Assembly: GCA_947258875.1 (NCBI GenBank)
Contig: CAMYKB010000019.1
Location: forward strand, 1 to 62,484
DNA from: an uncultured Gammaproteobacteria bacterium
GTDB taxonomy: Bacteria > Pseudomonadota > Gammaproteobacteria > CAMYKB01
Reading direction: 5' to 3'
Length of the DNA stretch: 62,484 bases
Part shown: one piece after another, positions 1 to 10,091 of the stretch
Layout of the letters: every line of letters begins with the position of its first letter
How positions within the stretch are numbered: position 1 is the stretch's first letter
Position numbers and translations under genes: made by a program
Notes under the pieces: model-generated
The model's database searches: none
Told to the model about the DNA's origin: nothing
Seen by the model: only the letters and a program-made list of their open reading frames with translations

Positions 1-37
1 AAGGCTCTTGCTAGGTCAAATCCCATTACTCTTTGCT

Positions 38-511
38 TCAAAATAGAGGTGCCTTTAGAGAGCTAACGACAAAGCTGAGCCGAGATGAGCCGCATCGCGG
101 CGACGAACGATCTTCCCCTTCCAGGGGTGAATAATAACCAATTCCTGAATGCGATCGCTTTTTGTTATAAAAGTGATTGATGTGCCTGTTCAAAGCAGAC
201 CTTAATTCACGCGTTGTGTTAAATTTTCTGTCTCTAATCTGTTCCGCTTTAAGGCTATGGAAATATGATTCCATATGGCCGTTATCGATACAATAGCCCA
301 ATCGGTTAACACGCGGCGTTATCTTGTGTTTCTTAAGCGTTTTCCTGAACGCTTTGCCTGTAAATTCTATACCTCGATGCGTATGGAAGATCAATTCCTC
401 GCCAGGCTGCCTTTCTCGGAGGGGCCGTTTCAACACCGTTGATGTTGACATGCCCAAGATCTTTGGTCCATTCATCCTGTTGGGGATTTCGGTTTTTGAA
501 TCAAATGACAC
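38..511 (-). pseudogene. IS3-family transposase (OrfB) C-terminal fragment, decayed
   Basis: The 157-residue frame matches the C-terminal half of the integrase-like (rve) transposase of IS3-family elements. It shows FHTHRGIEFTG, then a conserved block IDNGHMESYFHSLKAE, and the usual ending with NKKRSHSGIGYYSPLE. The second acidic catalytic residue, normally Asp in the HSDRG-type motif, is His here (codon CAT), while the final Glu before SYFHSLK is kept. The N-terminal half with the first catalytic Asp is absent, and no OrfA or clear terminal inverted repeats are visible. It cannot be an active transposase and is best read as a relic of an old insertion at the left edge of the window. Confidence 0.85.
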
Positions 512-543
512 TCAGTTCATCGCTGTAAAAACGTCTTTGGATT

Positions 544-571
544 CAGGCCGCCCGGTGAGCCATGCGGCCTG
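544..571. repeat. 8-bp inverted repeat beside the IS relic
   Basis: CAGGCCGC and GCGGCCTG form a perfect 8-bp inverted repeat around a 12-nt loop, just upstream of the transposase fragment. It may be part of the old insertion or a stray hairpin. Nothing more can be assigned. Confidence 0.4.
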
Positions 572-619
572 ACCCTGTTGTTGAAATCAAGCCAGAAAGT
601 GGGATTTAATCTGACAGAG

Positions 620-641
620 AAAAGCAGCTAACGCCGCTTTT
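620..641 (-). terminator. Probable intrinsic terminator of the P-loop gene
   Basis: Read on the minus strand, AAAAGCGGC, loop GTTA, GCTGCTTTT forms a 9-bp stem with one G-U pair that ends in a short T run. It lies about 40 nt after the stop codon of the minus-strand P-loop gene. Confidence 0.5.
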
Positions 642-682
642 AAAACCTTATTGCCTATTGACTCCAGGGGGCTTTGTATGTG

Positions 683-1213
683 TCATATGCGAACACCAGT
701 ATAGCCGAATTGCTTAGCAAAATTATTAATTTCTTTAACTGATGTAATTCTATAAATATCTTTACCTTTAGCATGAAACTGAATTTTCTCGAACAACTCA
801 GGAGTCCAGAAGTTGGGAGATAACCGCAGATATTTCCAGCTTGCCAATGTCCCTATCAAAACCGAACTACCTTCAGGCCATCCTTCCGGTTTTACAAAAA
901 AACTCTTTAGTAGCCTCTTAGTAACCCACCAGTAGTGAACATAATACGGTAAATCAACGTAAATGAGAGTATCTGCGGCATCAAGACGCAACCAAAAAGA
1001 TTCTAATGAACCAAGTCCTTCAATTATCCAGTTGTCAGTGACTATCAAATCGGCATGTTTTTTTGAATACTCTTCAGGCGAAACACGCTCACCATTTTTC
1101 TTATACTCTATTAAATCCAACGCACATAGCTTGATACCTGTTTCAGCAGAAAGCTTTCTACTCAGCGTTGACTTTCCACCTCCTGGCTTTCCGAATACAA
1201 CAACCTTGTTCAT
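683..1213 (-). CDS. P-loop NTPase, adenylate kinase / FlaR-like
   Basis: A 176-residue protein that opens with a strong Walker A motif, VVFGKPGGGKST (residues 5-16), in the short P-loop kinase fold seen in adenylate kinases and so-called DNA topology modulation (FlaR-like) proteins. A LDLIEYKKNG segment and a conserved NWIIEGLGS follow at about residues 81-89, typical of this family, whose substrate is not known. The start ATG has no clear ribosome-binding site. It sits alone between the IS relic and ampG and looks like an accessory cytoplasmic gene. Nucleotide binding is well supported; the substrate is not. Confidence 0.8.
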   Translation of the reverse strand: MNKVVVFGKPGGGKSTLSRKLSAETGIKLCALDLIEYKKNGERVSPEEYSKKHADLIVTDNWIIEGLGSLESFWLRLDAADTLIYVDLPYYVHYWWVTKRLLKSFFVKPEGWPEGSSVLIGTLASWKYLRLSPNFWTPELFEKIQFHAKGKDIYRITSVKEINNFAKQFGYTGVRI

Positions 1214-1396
1214 TTAATGATGCTTTTTTTGCTCGGATTTTGATTGTATAAAACTACAAATGGATGGCAAAATTGCCATGTTGTTTTATGTGGATTGTGC
1301 AATATGTAGCACAGCAAATCCAGCAATAACTTACTGATTTATATGCGACCCTGCGCAGAAAATACCGCAATATCAATAACAGGGAATACGGCATCC

Positions 1397-1414
1397 ATTG
1401 CAGGGGTCTGCAAT
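1397..1414. other. Hairpin just after ampG
   Basis: ATTGCAG-GGGT-CTGCAAT is a perfect 7-bp stem immediately 3' of the ampG stop on the minus strand. No T run follows, so it is more likely a transcript-end stabiliser than a complete intrinsic terminator. Confidence 0.4.
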
Positions 1415-1418
1415 ACGG

Positions 1419-2774
1419 TCAGCGATCAATATACTTGCCGATGCGCAGTAAAAGAATCAGGCTGGGTATTACCATCAACGCGGTGATGATGAAAAACAAG
1501 GTCCAGTTTCCATTCAGGTAATCGACTAATGCGCCACTGGCGGAAGACAGGGTCGTGCGACCCAGGTTGCCTAAGGACGCCATGAGGGCGTATTGGGTTG
1601 CGGTATAGGTGCGATGGGTCAGGTAGGAAATGAAGGCAACAAAGGTGACGGTCGAGAATGCGGTGGTGAAGTTGTCGATGATGATGGTGGCGAGCAGGAG
1701 AGTTTTGTCCGGGCCGGTGGCGGCAATCCAGGCAAACATGAGATTTGAACATGCCATGGCGATACCGCCAATCATCAGGCCGCGCACGATGCCAAAACGT
1801 GCATTAAAAAGACTGCCCGTAACAGCAAAAATGATAGTTACCCACCAGCCAATGAATTTGGAATAGGTGCCGATGTCGGCATTGCTGAAACCAATTTCTT
1901 TGTAGAACACGATCGACATGCGCCCCAGGAAGGCCTCGCCGATTTTGAACAGGAATATGAAACTCAAAATGGCCAGCGCAAGCTTGACGCCATTACGTGT
2001 AAAGAATTCGCGTAACGGTTCAATAAGGGTAACCGCAAACCAGGCCAGGAAACGTTCCCATGCCGTGTGGTGATCGCCCAACAGGTGCAGGTAGTGTTGT
2101 TCGCGCTGTTGTTGTTCTGCTTCACGGTTGCTGGCAGGTTCTTTGATAAACAGCACCACCACCATCAGTAAAACAAGAATCAGGCTGAGCGCGGTATAGA
2201 CTTCCCCCCAGGACCAGCCTCCATAAGCCGGATCGGATAACCAGAATGCGACCGCGCCCGGCAGGCTGTAACCGGTCCACCAGCCGCTGGTGGCCATCGC
2301 GGAACCGGCGGGGATTTTTTCTTCCTCGTGCGCACCGATAATCTCAATGCGGTAGGCATCAACAGCAATGTCCTGCGTCGCGGAAGCAATGGCGATGGAT
2401 AACGCAAACGCAGCGGTGAGTATAATGCTGATACCGGGACCGGTTTGGCTAATGGCCAGCGTGCCGAGCAGGATCAGCCCCTGCATGAGTATTATCCAGC
2501 TTTTACGTTGGCCAAGACGACGTGTAAGTGGCAGGCGTACGCGATCGAGAAATGGAGACCATAAAAAATTGGCGAAGTAGGCGCTGGCGATGAGGCCAAA
2601 CAGACCAATCGAGGAACGCGACAGCCCTGTTTCCTGCAACCAGGCCGTCATGGCCGAGCCGGTGAGCACCCACGGAAAGCCGCTGGAGAAGCCTAATAAA
2701 AAGATGACCCACAGGCGCCGGTCGGCATAGAGTTCGATGCTCTCGAGCAGGCTGATTTGTTTGTGTGCATCCAC
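1419..2774 (-). CDS. ampG: AmpG-family muropeptide permease (MFS)
   Basis: A 451-residue, highly hydrophobic protein with about 12 or more membrane segments. The N-terminal GFSSGFPWVLTGSAM and the loop SPFLDRVRLP followed by GQRKSW are typical of AmpG, as is SATQDIAVDAYR near residue 135. AmpG imports anhydro-muropeptides released by cell-wall turnover across the inner membrane into the cytoplasm for recycling, and so influences AmpC beta-lactamase induction where that exists. It follows xthA on the same strand with a 13-nt gap, suggesting cotranscription. No ampC, ampD or ampR is in the window, so the beta-lactamase link is family knowledge only. Confidence 0.9.
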   Translation of the reverse strand: MDAHKQISLLESIELYADRRLWVIFLLGFSSGFPWVLTGSAMTAWLQETGLSRSSIGLFGLIASAYFANFLWSPFLDRVRLPLTRRLGQRKSWIILMQGLILLGTLAISQTGPGISIILTAAFALSIAIASATQDIAVDAYRIEIIGAHEEEKIPAGSAMATSGWWTGYSLPGAVAFWLSDPAYGGWSWGEVYTALSLILVLLMVVVLFIKEPASNREAEQQQREQHYLHLLGDHHTAWERFLAWFAVTLIEPLREFFTRNGVKLALAILSFIFLFKIGEAFLGRMSIVFYKEIGFSNADIGTYSKFIGWWVTIIFAVTGSLFNARFGIVRGLMIGGIAMACSNLMFAWIAATGPDKTLLLATIIIDNFTTAFSTVTFVAFISYLTHRTYTATQYALMASLGNLGRTTLSSASGALVDYLNGNWTLFFIITALMVIPSLILLLRIGKYIDR

Positions 2775-2787
2775 TGTATACGCCGGC

Positions 2788-3561
2788 TTACGGTTGTAAG
2801 TCGTAATCCATTATCAATGGCGCATGATCGGAGAAGCGTTCATCTTTATAAATCGATACGGACTTCACCTTGCCTTTCAGTTTAGGACTGGTGACCTGGT
2901 AATCGATCCGCCATCCGACATTCTTGTCCCAGGCCTGGCCGCGGTTTGACCACCAGGTGTACTGATCGGGTTCCTGATTGATCTCGCGGAAGGCATCGTT
3001 GTATTTCAGATCGCCAAACAAGCTATCCATCCAGGCGCGTTCGTGTGGCAGAAAGCCGGAATTTTTCTGGTTGCCCTTCCAGTTTTTTAAATCAATTTGT
3101 TTGTGTGCGATGTTCCAGTCACCGCAAATGATGTATTCACGGCGTTTGCGCTTGAGGGACTTAAGGTGTGGCAGAAAGTAATCCAGAAACCGGTCCTTGG
3201 AGGCCTGGCGATGTTCTCCGGACGAGCCAGAGGGGGCATATAGGGAAATTATGGATAATTTATCAAAACGTGCCTCGATATAACGGCCCTCACGGTCGAA
3301 CTCATCGCAACCCATACCCGTGATTACTTCATCAGGTTCCTGCCGGCAATAAATCGCGACGCCGCTGTAACCCTTTTTCTCGGCGTCATGATAATAACTG
3401 TAGTAACCCTGTGGCCAGAACATCTCGTCTTCGAGTTGGTGTTCCTGGGCCTTGGTTTCCTGTATGCAGAAAACGTCGGCATCCTGTTTTTTGAGCCACT
3501 CGAAGAAGCCCTTGCGGGCAGCAGCGCGTATGCCATTGACGTTAACGGTGATTACCCGCAT
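2788..3561 (-). CDS. xthA: Exodeoxyribonuclease III
   Basis: A 257-residue endonuclease/exonuclease/phosphatase-fold enzyme acting in base excision repair at abasic sites. Visible motifs are VNVNGIRAA at the N terminus, CIQETKAQ with the metal-binding Glu, ICGDWNIAHK with the catalytic Asp and Asn, and a C-terminal FSDHAPL containing the Asp-His pair. An upstream in-frame ATG would add nine residues, but the ATG at 3561 is preceded at good distance by AAGGA and begins MRVITVN exactly where homologues start. It is followed closely by ampG. Confidence 0.93.
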   Translation of the reverse strand: MRVITVNVNGIRAAARKGFFEWLKKQDADVFCIQETKAQEHQLEDEMFWPQGYYSYYHDAEKKGYSGVAIYCRQEPDEVITGMGCDEFDREGRYIEARFDKLSIISLYAPSGSSGEHRQASKDRFLDYFLPHLKSLKRKRREYIICGDWNIAHKQIDLKNWKGNQKNSGFLPHERAWMDSLFGDLKYNDAFREINQEPDQYTWWSNRGQAWDKNVGWRIDYQVTSPKLKGKVKSVSIYKDERFSDHAPLIMDYDLQP

Positions 3562-3667
3562 GTCGGTTTCCTTGTGTCCGGTGGCCACATCAGCAAGCTG
3601 GCCTATGATTAACTGCTAGTTGAAGATACTGTATATTAAGAGCTGCTCGCAGGGCACGGTGCTGCCG

Positions 3668-5545
3668 TCAAGGCAGCGATTTTGATGCGCTGCTCTTGTC
3701 GGCGGGCTTACCATTACTGGGTTTGGTTATCGATTTTTCAGATTTACCCTCCCTGGGCCTGATAATACTCATGATTGTCCAGCCGCTGGCGGGCTTGAGT
3801 TTGTCGTCGGCCACGAAGATACGCAGTTCACCCTTTGTGTTCAGGGCAAACAAAGGGATGGCATTGCGGCCATGTTTTTCCCTGTAATCTTCGAAGCTGA
3901 ATTCGTCGCCCAGGGTAGTGGCGCGAATCTCAGCACCCCTGGAAACCAGTCCTGCCAGTTTGGGATAGGTCATTTCGTCATCGAACAACACACGGCCGCC
4001 CTGTTGGGTGGTAACGCTGGTCTTACTGGCCTTGTTGTCATCTGCCGCGACCGACAGGCGATACACCGCGTTTTTACCAAACTCGCGCTGGTAACGCAGT
4101 ATCGATAACAGGTTCAGTTCTTTATGCGGTGATAACCCCAGCATGCGGCCGATGCCTACCAGTTCAAGCTGGCGGTCAGCGTGATCTGAAACCGGGTTGC
4201 CATAAAATGTTCGCAAGCCTTCCATGCGCGCCTCGCGGATATTTTCCCAATAAGTATCGACCAGGATGGTATCAAAGCCTTGTTCCCTTAATGCTTTGGC
4301 AATGGCGCGCGCCACCTTGTTGGCGCCGATGATTAATAGGCCCTTGGTGGCAGGTTCGGCGACTTTGAGCAGATGCGCGAGTGGCCTGGCAGTGGCGCTT
4401 TGCAGGACCACTGTGCCAATGATGATAATGAAGGTTAACGGTACAATTAATGGCGCTTGTTCAAAGCCCAGGGTTTCCAGGCGAATGGCGAATAACGCCG
4501 AGATGGCTGCGGCAACGATGCCGCGCGGTGCGATCCAGCCTATGAGTGCGCGTTCCCGCCAGTTCAGCGATGAACCCAGTGTTGAGGTGAACACCTTCAA
4601 TGGTCGGGCGATGAACTGGATTGCGAGTAATACACCTAGTGCACCCCAGCCTAAGGTAATGATCTGGCTGAACTCGACACGTGCCGCCAGGATGATGAAG
4701 AGGCCGGATATTAGCAACACACTCAGACTTTCCTTGAAGTTGAGGATGTCTTCAGTATCGACTTGCCGCATATTGCCCAACCAGGCACCGGTGATAGTGA
4801 CCGCCAGCAGCCCGGACTCTTCGGCGATGGTATTGGAGAAGGCATACACAGCCAGTACCAGAGACAATGTGGCGACATTATGCAGGTACTCGGGAAGCAT
4901 ATGGTGGCGTAGCAACAAGCCAAAAAGATAGCCACAACAGGCACCGATGACGGTGCCTGTGATCAGCGTTAGGCTGAAAATTCCTATGACGTGACCGAGG
5001 CCACCGCCTGTAGTGGTGCTGGAGACAATGAACTCAAATACCAGCACGGCGAGCAGGGCACCGAAGGGGTCGATGATGATGCCCTCCCAGCGCAGGATAT
5101 TAGCAATTCTCGCATTAGGTCTGACGGTACGCAGCATGGGCACAATGACAGTCGGTCCTGTGACGACGATGACCGCGCCGAACAGAAAAGACAGCGACAG
5201 GCTGAAGCCCAACAGCCAGTGGGTGGCCAGGGTGCCGACCAGCCAGGTGATCAGCAGGCCGGTGGTGAGCAGTTTGCGCACTACCTCACCCACACCGCGG
5301 ATCTCTTCCAGCTTGAGTGTCAGGCTGCCCTCGAACAGAATCAGGGCGACCGACAGTGACACCATGGGGAATAACAGGTCGCCAAACAGCAGGTCAGGTT
5401 GTAACCAGCCCGTGACCGGACCGGCAAGAATGCCCGTTAACAAGAGGAACAGGATGGCTGGCAGTTTGACGCGCCAGGCCAGCCATTGGCAGACAGAGGC
5501 CATCAGGCCAATCCCGGCCAGTGAGATGATTGCAGTATGGTTCAT
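3668..5545 (-). CDS. Cation:proton antiporter, CPA1/NhaP type with C-terminal RCK domain
   Basis: A 625-residue protein. Residues 1 to about 390 form a Na+/H+ exchanger domain with a dozen membrane segments; LLLTGILAGPVTGWL and LILFEGSLTL are characteristic. A Rossmann-type TrkA-N (RCK) domain starts at about residue 398 with LLIIGANKVARAIAKAL, and a soluble TrkA-C-like region and a basic, serine-rich tail follow. Such proteins exchange Na+ or K+ for protons across the inner membrane, gated by nucleotide or pH sensing through RCK. The gene diverges from pyrE. Which cation it moves cannot be told from sequence. Confidence 0.88.
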   Translation of the reverse strand: MNHTAIISLAGIGLMASVCQWLAWRVKLPAILFLLLTGILAGPVTGWLQPDLLFGDLLFPMVSLSVALILFEGSLTLKLEEIRGVGEVVRKLLTTGLLITWLVGTLATHWLLGFSLSLSFLFGAVIVVTGPTVIVPMLRTVRPNARIANILRWEGIIIDPFGALLAVLVFEFIVSSTTTGGGLGHVIGIFSLTLITGTVIGACCGYLFGLLLRHHMLPEYLHNVATLSLVLAVYAFSNTIAEESGLLAVTITGAWLGNMRQVDTEDILNFKESLSVLLISGLFIILAARVEFSQIITLGWGALGVLLAIQFIARPLKVFTSTLGSSLNWRERALIGWIAPRGIVAAAISALFAIRLETLGFEQAPLIVPLTFIIIIGTVVLQSATARPLAHLLKVAEPATKGLLIIGANKVARAIAKALREQGFDTILVDTYWENIREARMEGLRTFYGNPVSDHADRQLELVGIGRMLGLSPHKELNLLSILRYQREFGKNAVYRLSVAADDNKASKTSVTTQQGGRVLFDDEMTYPKLAGLVSRGAEIRATTLGDEFSFEDYREKHGRNAIPLFALNTKGELRIFVADDKLKPASGWTIMSIIRPREGKSEKSITKPSNGKPADKSSASKSLP

Positions 5546-5637
5546 TCGGAGGTTGTGCGATTATCGTTGTTCAAAACCGGTTTCTACTTTAGCATGCGCG
5601 CATTAACTGTGCCTGATTCTGTGGTTAGAGGGGCGAG

Positions 5638-6282
5638 ATGAGCTACAAAGACGAATTTCTGGAATTTGCGATCCAGCAGGACGTGCTCCGCTTTGGCGAA
5701 TTTACGCTGAAATCGGGCCGTGTCAGCCCCTATTTCTTCAATGCTGGCCGTTTTAACAGTGGCGGAGCGTTATCCAGGTTGGGGCGTTTTTATGCGCGTG
5801 CTATACAGGACTCCGGTATTGCATTCGATATGCTGTTTGGCCCCGCCTACAAGGGTATCCCGCTGGTTGCTGCGACCGCCATTGCGTTTTTCGATGAGTT
5901 TGGGATGGACGTTCCTTATGCCTTTAATCGTAAGGAGGCCAAAACACATGGAGAGGGAGGCAATATTATCGGTGCGCCCCTGCAAGGGCGGGTATTGATT
6001 ATTGACGATGTGATTACGGCAGGGCTGGCGATTCGTGGGGCTGTCAAGATCATCTCATCCGCCGAGGCAGAGCCTGTGGGAGTTGCCATATCGCTCAACC
6101 GGCAGGAGCGCGGCAAGAGTGAGTTATCGGCAATTCAGGAAGTCGAGCAGGACTATGGCATGCAGGTTATCAGTATCGTCAACATGGATGACCTGCTCGC
6201 CTATGTGAGGAAGGAATCGTCGCTAGCGTCGCTGGTGGACGCTATTGAAGACTACCGCCTGGAGTATGGTGTAGACGCCTGA
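5638..6282 (+). CDS. pyrE: Orotate phosphoribosyltransferase
   Basis: A 214-residue cytoplasmic enzyme joining orotate to PRPP to give OMP in de novo pyrimidine synthesis. The PRPP-binding loop [11 protein letters not shown] lies at residues 119-129. [16 protein letters not shown] near residue 22 and [15 protein letters not shown] near 94 are the usual OPRT signatures. The ATG follows a good purine-rich site, GAGGGGCGAG. The gene diverges from the antiporter and is close to the argB-dut operon, a neighbourhood common in gammaproteobacteria. Confidence 0.96.
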   Translation: MSYKDEFLEFAIQQDVLRFGEFTLKSGRVSPYFFNAGRFNSGGALSRLGRFYARAIQDSGIAFDMLFGPAYKGIPLVAATAIAFFDEFGMDVPYAFNRKEAKTHGEGGNIIGAPLQGRVLIIDDVITAGLAIRGAVKIISSAEAEPVGVAISLNRQERGKSELSAIQEVEQDYGMQVISIVNMDDLLAYVRKESSLASLVDAIEDYRLEYGVDA

Positions 6283-6673
6283 GCTGGACGCCTTATCCCG
6301 CTGTGCCGTGCTGCTACGTAGCACATAAAGAGTTTTGGTTGCAGATGCTGGCGTCCGTTCTTTAGTGCCAACCATCGGGCTAATAATGCCACTAGTTAAG
6401 TATTTTCTGGTCTCGCGGCGCAATCCGGTGTGAGATCCAGGGTGTCTGCGCCCGCAATTCGTGAATATATCACGCGATGAGGTGATGAAACTGAACCAGA
6501 TTCGGTGATATCTTCAGGAACTCGAGCGGTGGATGAGGTTCGAATCATAAGAATGAGAGGCGGGTGGTGGCGCGCAAGCCACGATAGTATCCGACGTATG
6601 CCCGGCCTCTTTGGTTAGGGGAGAGAAATTTTCTCTGCTGTGTTACACAACTATGGAGTAACGAAATAGATTC
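6283..6673 (+). other. Gene-free region with nested inverted repeats
   Basis: No convincing gene lies in these 391 bases. Several self-complementary elements are visible. GGACGCC (6286-6292) pairs with GGCGTCC (6350-6356), enclosing the palindrome TGCTACGTAGCA (6312-6323). AGAGGC (6556-6561) pairs with GCCTCT (6605-6610), enclosing GTGGC-GCGCAA-GCCAC (6567-6582). AGAGAAATTTTCTCT (6622-6636) lies 37 nt before the next start codon. The first group may end pyrE transcription without a T run; the second may lie in the leader of the DUF4124 gene. Confidence 0.5.
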
Positions 6674-7333
6674 ATGAGTTTTTGTCGTATCCAGATTGTG
6701 TGGTTAATAGCTGCAAGCTGCCTGATCTCGGCTGAGATCGCGAGCGCTGAGCTTTATCGCTGGGTCGATGAGCAGGGAAATGTGCATTACAGTGATCATG
6801 TGCCGCCTGAGCAGTCAAAAAAGCGCGGTCATGAGGTCATCAACAAACAAGGAACTACGCTAAATAAGGTTGATCGCGAGAAAACTGCCGAAGAAGTGGC
6901 AAAGGAAAAACTGCAACGTCAGGCAGAGGAGACCAGGCTGGCGGAGGAGGCGCGTGAGGCAAAACGTGATTACACGTTACTACAGACCTTCACAACAGAA
7001 AGAGACCTGTTGATTGCCCGCGACGAGTGGTTATCGATCATTGACTCCAATATCCTCATCACTGAAAAACGTCTGGAAGAGTTTAAGGAAAAGCGCCTGG
7101 GGCTTGCCGCAAAGCGCAAGGGTTACCTGACAGAAGTCAAGCCGGTTCCCGGCTGGGTCGAAGAAAAGCTGGCAGATATCAATGAACGTATCAAACACAC
7201 GAGTATTTTCATTGATAAAAAGCGTCGCCAGCGAATGGCAATTCAGAGATCCTTTGATAGCGACCTGGCGCGTTTTCGTGAATTACAGGCCCTCAAGGCG
7301 CAAGGCAAGCTCAAGCTCAAGCTGGCTCCCTAG
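6674..7333 (+). CDS. DUF4124 domain protein, secreted, coiled-coil
   Basis: A 219-residue protein with an N-terminal signal peptide (hydrophobic stretch to about residue 24, ending AEIASA). A DUF4124 domain follows, recognisable from ELYRWVDEQGNVHYSDHVPP (residues 26-45). From about residue 65 to the end it is highly charged with KLQRQAEETRLAEEAREAK-type heptads, predicting a long coiled coil. DUF4124 proteins are envelope proteins of unknown function common in gammaproteobacteria. The nearest GGAG lies unusually far (about 17 nt) from the ATG. The gene converges on argB, one nucleotide separating the ends. Confidence 0.85.
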   Translation: MSFCRIQIVWLIAASCLISAEIASAELYRWVDEQGNVHYSDHVPPEQSKKRGHEVINKQGTTLNKVDREKTAEEVAKEKLQRQAEETRLAEEAREAKRDYTLLQTFTTERDLLIARDEWLSIIDSNILITEKRLEEFKEKRLGLAAKRKGYLTEVKPVPGWVEEKLADINERIKHTSIFIDKKRRQRMAIQRSFDSDLARFRELQALKAQGKLKLKLAP

Positions 7334-7334
7334 G

Positions 7335-8237
<903 letters not shown>

Positions 8238-9608
8238 CTAAAACGGTAAACCGATGCTGTTATCAACCGCATGGATCTGCTCGCGGAACACATCCTTAAT
8301 GCGTTCCAGTTCTGTCTCATCATCGGCCTCGAAACGGATGACCAGGCTCGGCGTGGTATTCGAGGCCCGCACCAGTCCCCAGCCATGAGGGAAATCGACC
8401 CGTATACCGTCGATGTCCGTGACCTTGCCGTCACTGAAATTGGCGTCGGCCACGAATTTTTCGATGAAGGCATGCTGTGCGCCATCCTTATCGAAGTGCA
8501 CATTCAATTCAGGCGTGTTAATAGCGTCGGGTAGTGCTGCAAATATCTCGCTGACGGCGCGCTCGTCATTTGACAAAATCTCCAGTAGGCGCGCAGCGGC
8601 ATACAGGCCATCATCAAAACCATACCAGCGTTCCTTAAAAAAGATGTGCCCACTCATTTCACCAGCCAGTAATGCGCCGGTTTCCTTCATCTTGGCCTTA
8701 ATGAAGGAATGCCCGGTTTTCCAAATGCTGGCCTTGCCGCCATATTGTTCTATGACGTCATGCAGGTGCCGCGATGATTTGACGTCATAGATGATCTCCG
8801 CACCAGGATTGCGCGACAATACGTCAATGGCGTACAGCATCATTTGCCTGTCGGGCCAGATGACGTTGCCGTGATTGTCGATGACACCCACGCGATCGCC
8901 GTCGCCATCGAAGGCGAGTCCGAGGTCTAGCCCGTTATCAATGACAGCCGCTATGACGTCGCTGAGGTTCGCGGGCACGCTGGGGTTAGGGTGATGGTTG
9001 GGGAAATTGCCGTCGATGTCGCAATACAGCGTGGTCAGTTCACAACCCAAGGCCGTGAATAATTGCGTGGCGAGTGGACCGGCAACGCCGTTGCCGCAGT
9101 CGATGGCGATCTTCAGGGGCCTCGCCAGTTTGACGTCTGAGGTAATGCGCTCGACATAGGTTTGTCCCAGTTCGATCTTTTCAAGCCGACCTGTGCCTGT
9201 CGTCAACGCGCCGTCCACGATGCAGCTATAGATTTCCTGGATCATGTCGCCGTACAGGGTTTTACCATCCATGACCATCTTGATGCCGTTGTATTCCGGC
9301 GGGTTATGGCTGCCGGTGATCATGATGCCGGCACCGGTCTCCAGGTGTTGGGCCGCATAGTACAGTACCGGTGTCGGCACCTCGCCGATATCAATCGCCG
9401 TACAACCCGCCGCCATCAGTCCTTCACACAATGCCGCAGCCAGTTCAGGACTGGACAAGCGGCCATCGCGACCGACGGCCACGCGGCGGGAATTGGGATA
9501 CAGCGTGGCCAATGCCTGACCAATCTGGCGTACCACATCGGTGCTTAACGCGGTATCGACGACGCCGCGAATATCGTAAGCGCGAAAAATATCGTGAGTA
9601 AGTGTCAT
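8238..9608 (-). CDS. algC: Phosphomannomutase / phosphoglucomutase
   Basis: A 456-residue alpha-D-phosphohexomutase. The phosphoserine loop appears as GIMITGSHNPPEYNG (about residues 95-109), the metal-binding loop as FDGDGDRVGV (about 235-244), the sugar-binding loop as GEMSGHIFF (about 317-325), and the C-terminal phosphate-binding RASNTTPSLVIRFE near residue 420. It interconverts the 1- and 6-phosphates of mannose and glucose, feeding GDP-mannose, LPS and exopolysaccharide precursors. It lies between dut and argB, as in Pseudomonas. Confidence 0.94.
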   Translation of the reverse strand: MTLTHDIFRAYDIRGVVDTALSTDVVRQIGQALATLYPNSRRVAVGRDGRLSSPELAAALCEGLMAAGCTAIDIGEVPTPVLYYAAQHLETGAGIMITGSHNPPEYNGIKMVMDGKTLYGDMIQEIYSCIVDGALTTGTGRLEKIELGQTYVERITSDVKLARPLKIAIDCGNGVAGPLATQLFTALGCELTTLYCDIDGNFPNHHPNPSVPANLSDVIAAVIDNGLDLGLAFDGDGDRVGVIDNHGNVIWPDRQMMLYAIDVLSRNPGAEIIYDVKSSRHLHDVIEQYGGKASIWKTGHSFIKAKMKETGALLAGEMSGHIFFKERWYGFDDGLYAAARLLEILSNDERAVSEIFAALPDAINTPELNVHFDKDGAQHAFIEKFVADANFSDGKVTDIDGIRVDFPHGWGLVRASNTTPSLVIRFEADDETELERIKDVFREQIHAVDNSIGLPF

Positions 9609-9635
9609 GGTATATCGCTAAGTTAAGGTTAGAGT

Positions 9636-10091
9636 TCAGTGGCGCCCGGAATGGCCAAAGCCACCTTCGCCGCGGGCGCTGTTATCAAATTCATCGACAA
9701 TCTCAAAATCAGCCTGCACCACTGGAACGAACACCAGTTGTGCGATGCGCTCACCGATTTCGATAGTGAAGGGTTGGTCGCCCCTGTTCCAGCAGGAGAC
9801 ATATAACTGGCCCTGATAATCCGAATCAATCAGCCCAACCAGATTACCGAGTACGATACCATGCTTATGCCCCAGTCCCGAGCGCGGCAGGATGGTGGCT
9901 GCCAGGCCGGGATCACCTATATGAATAGCCATGCCGGTAGGGATCAATTCCGTCATACCAGGCTCGAGCGTGATGGCCGTTTCCAGGCAAGCCCGTAAAT
10001 CAAGCCCGGCAGAGCCGCTGGTGGCGTATTCAGGTAAAGGTATATCCGTGCCGATGCGTTTATCCAGGATCTTGACTTCGATTTTTTGCAT
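9636..10091 (-). CDS. dut: dUTP diphosphatase
   Basis: A 151-residue trimeric dUTPase that hydrolyses dUTP to dUMP, limiting uracil in DNA and supplying dTMP synthesis. All five motifs are visible: [35 protein letters not shown] and the C-terminal [11 protein letters not shown] chose the ATG at 10091 ([10 protein letters not shown]), which aligns with homologue starts, over one four codons upstream. The 5' end overlaps coaBC by 32 nt, implying translational coupling. Confidence 0.95.
   Translation of the reverse strand: MQKIEVKILDKRIGTDIPLPEYATSGSAGLDLRACLETAITLEPGMTELIPTGMAIHIGDPGLAATILPRSGLGHKHGIVLGNLVGLIDSDYQGQLYVSCWNRGDQPFTIEIGERIAQLVFVPVVQADFEIVDEFDNSARGEGGFGHSGRH

Noticed and set aside
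4266-4931. A 221-codon frame on the plus strand opposite the antiporter gene (and a similar 197-codon frame at 5013-5606)
   Set aside because: Low-complexity Ala/Arg/Ser composition typical of a shadow of a GC-rich coding strand; the antiporter on the minus strand has clear domains.
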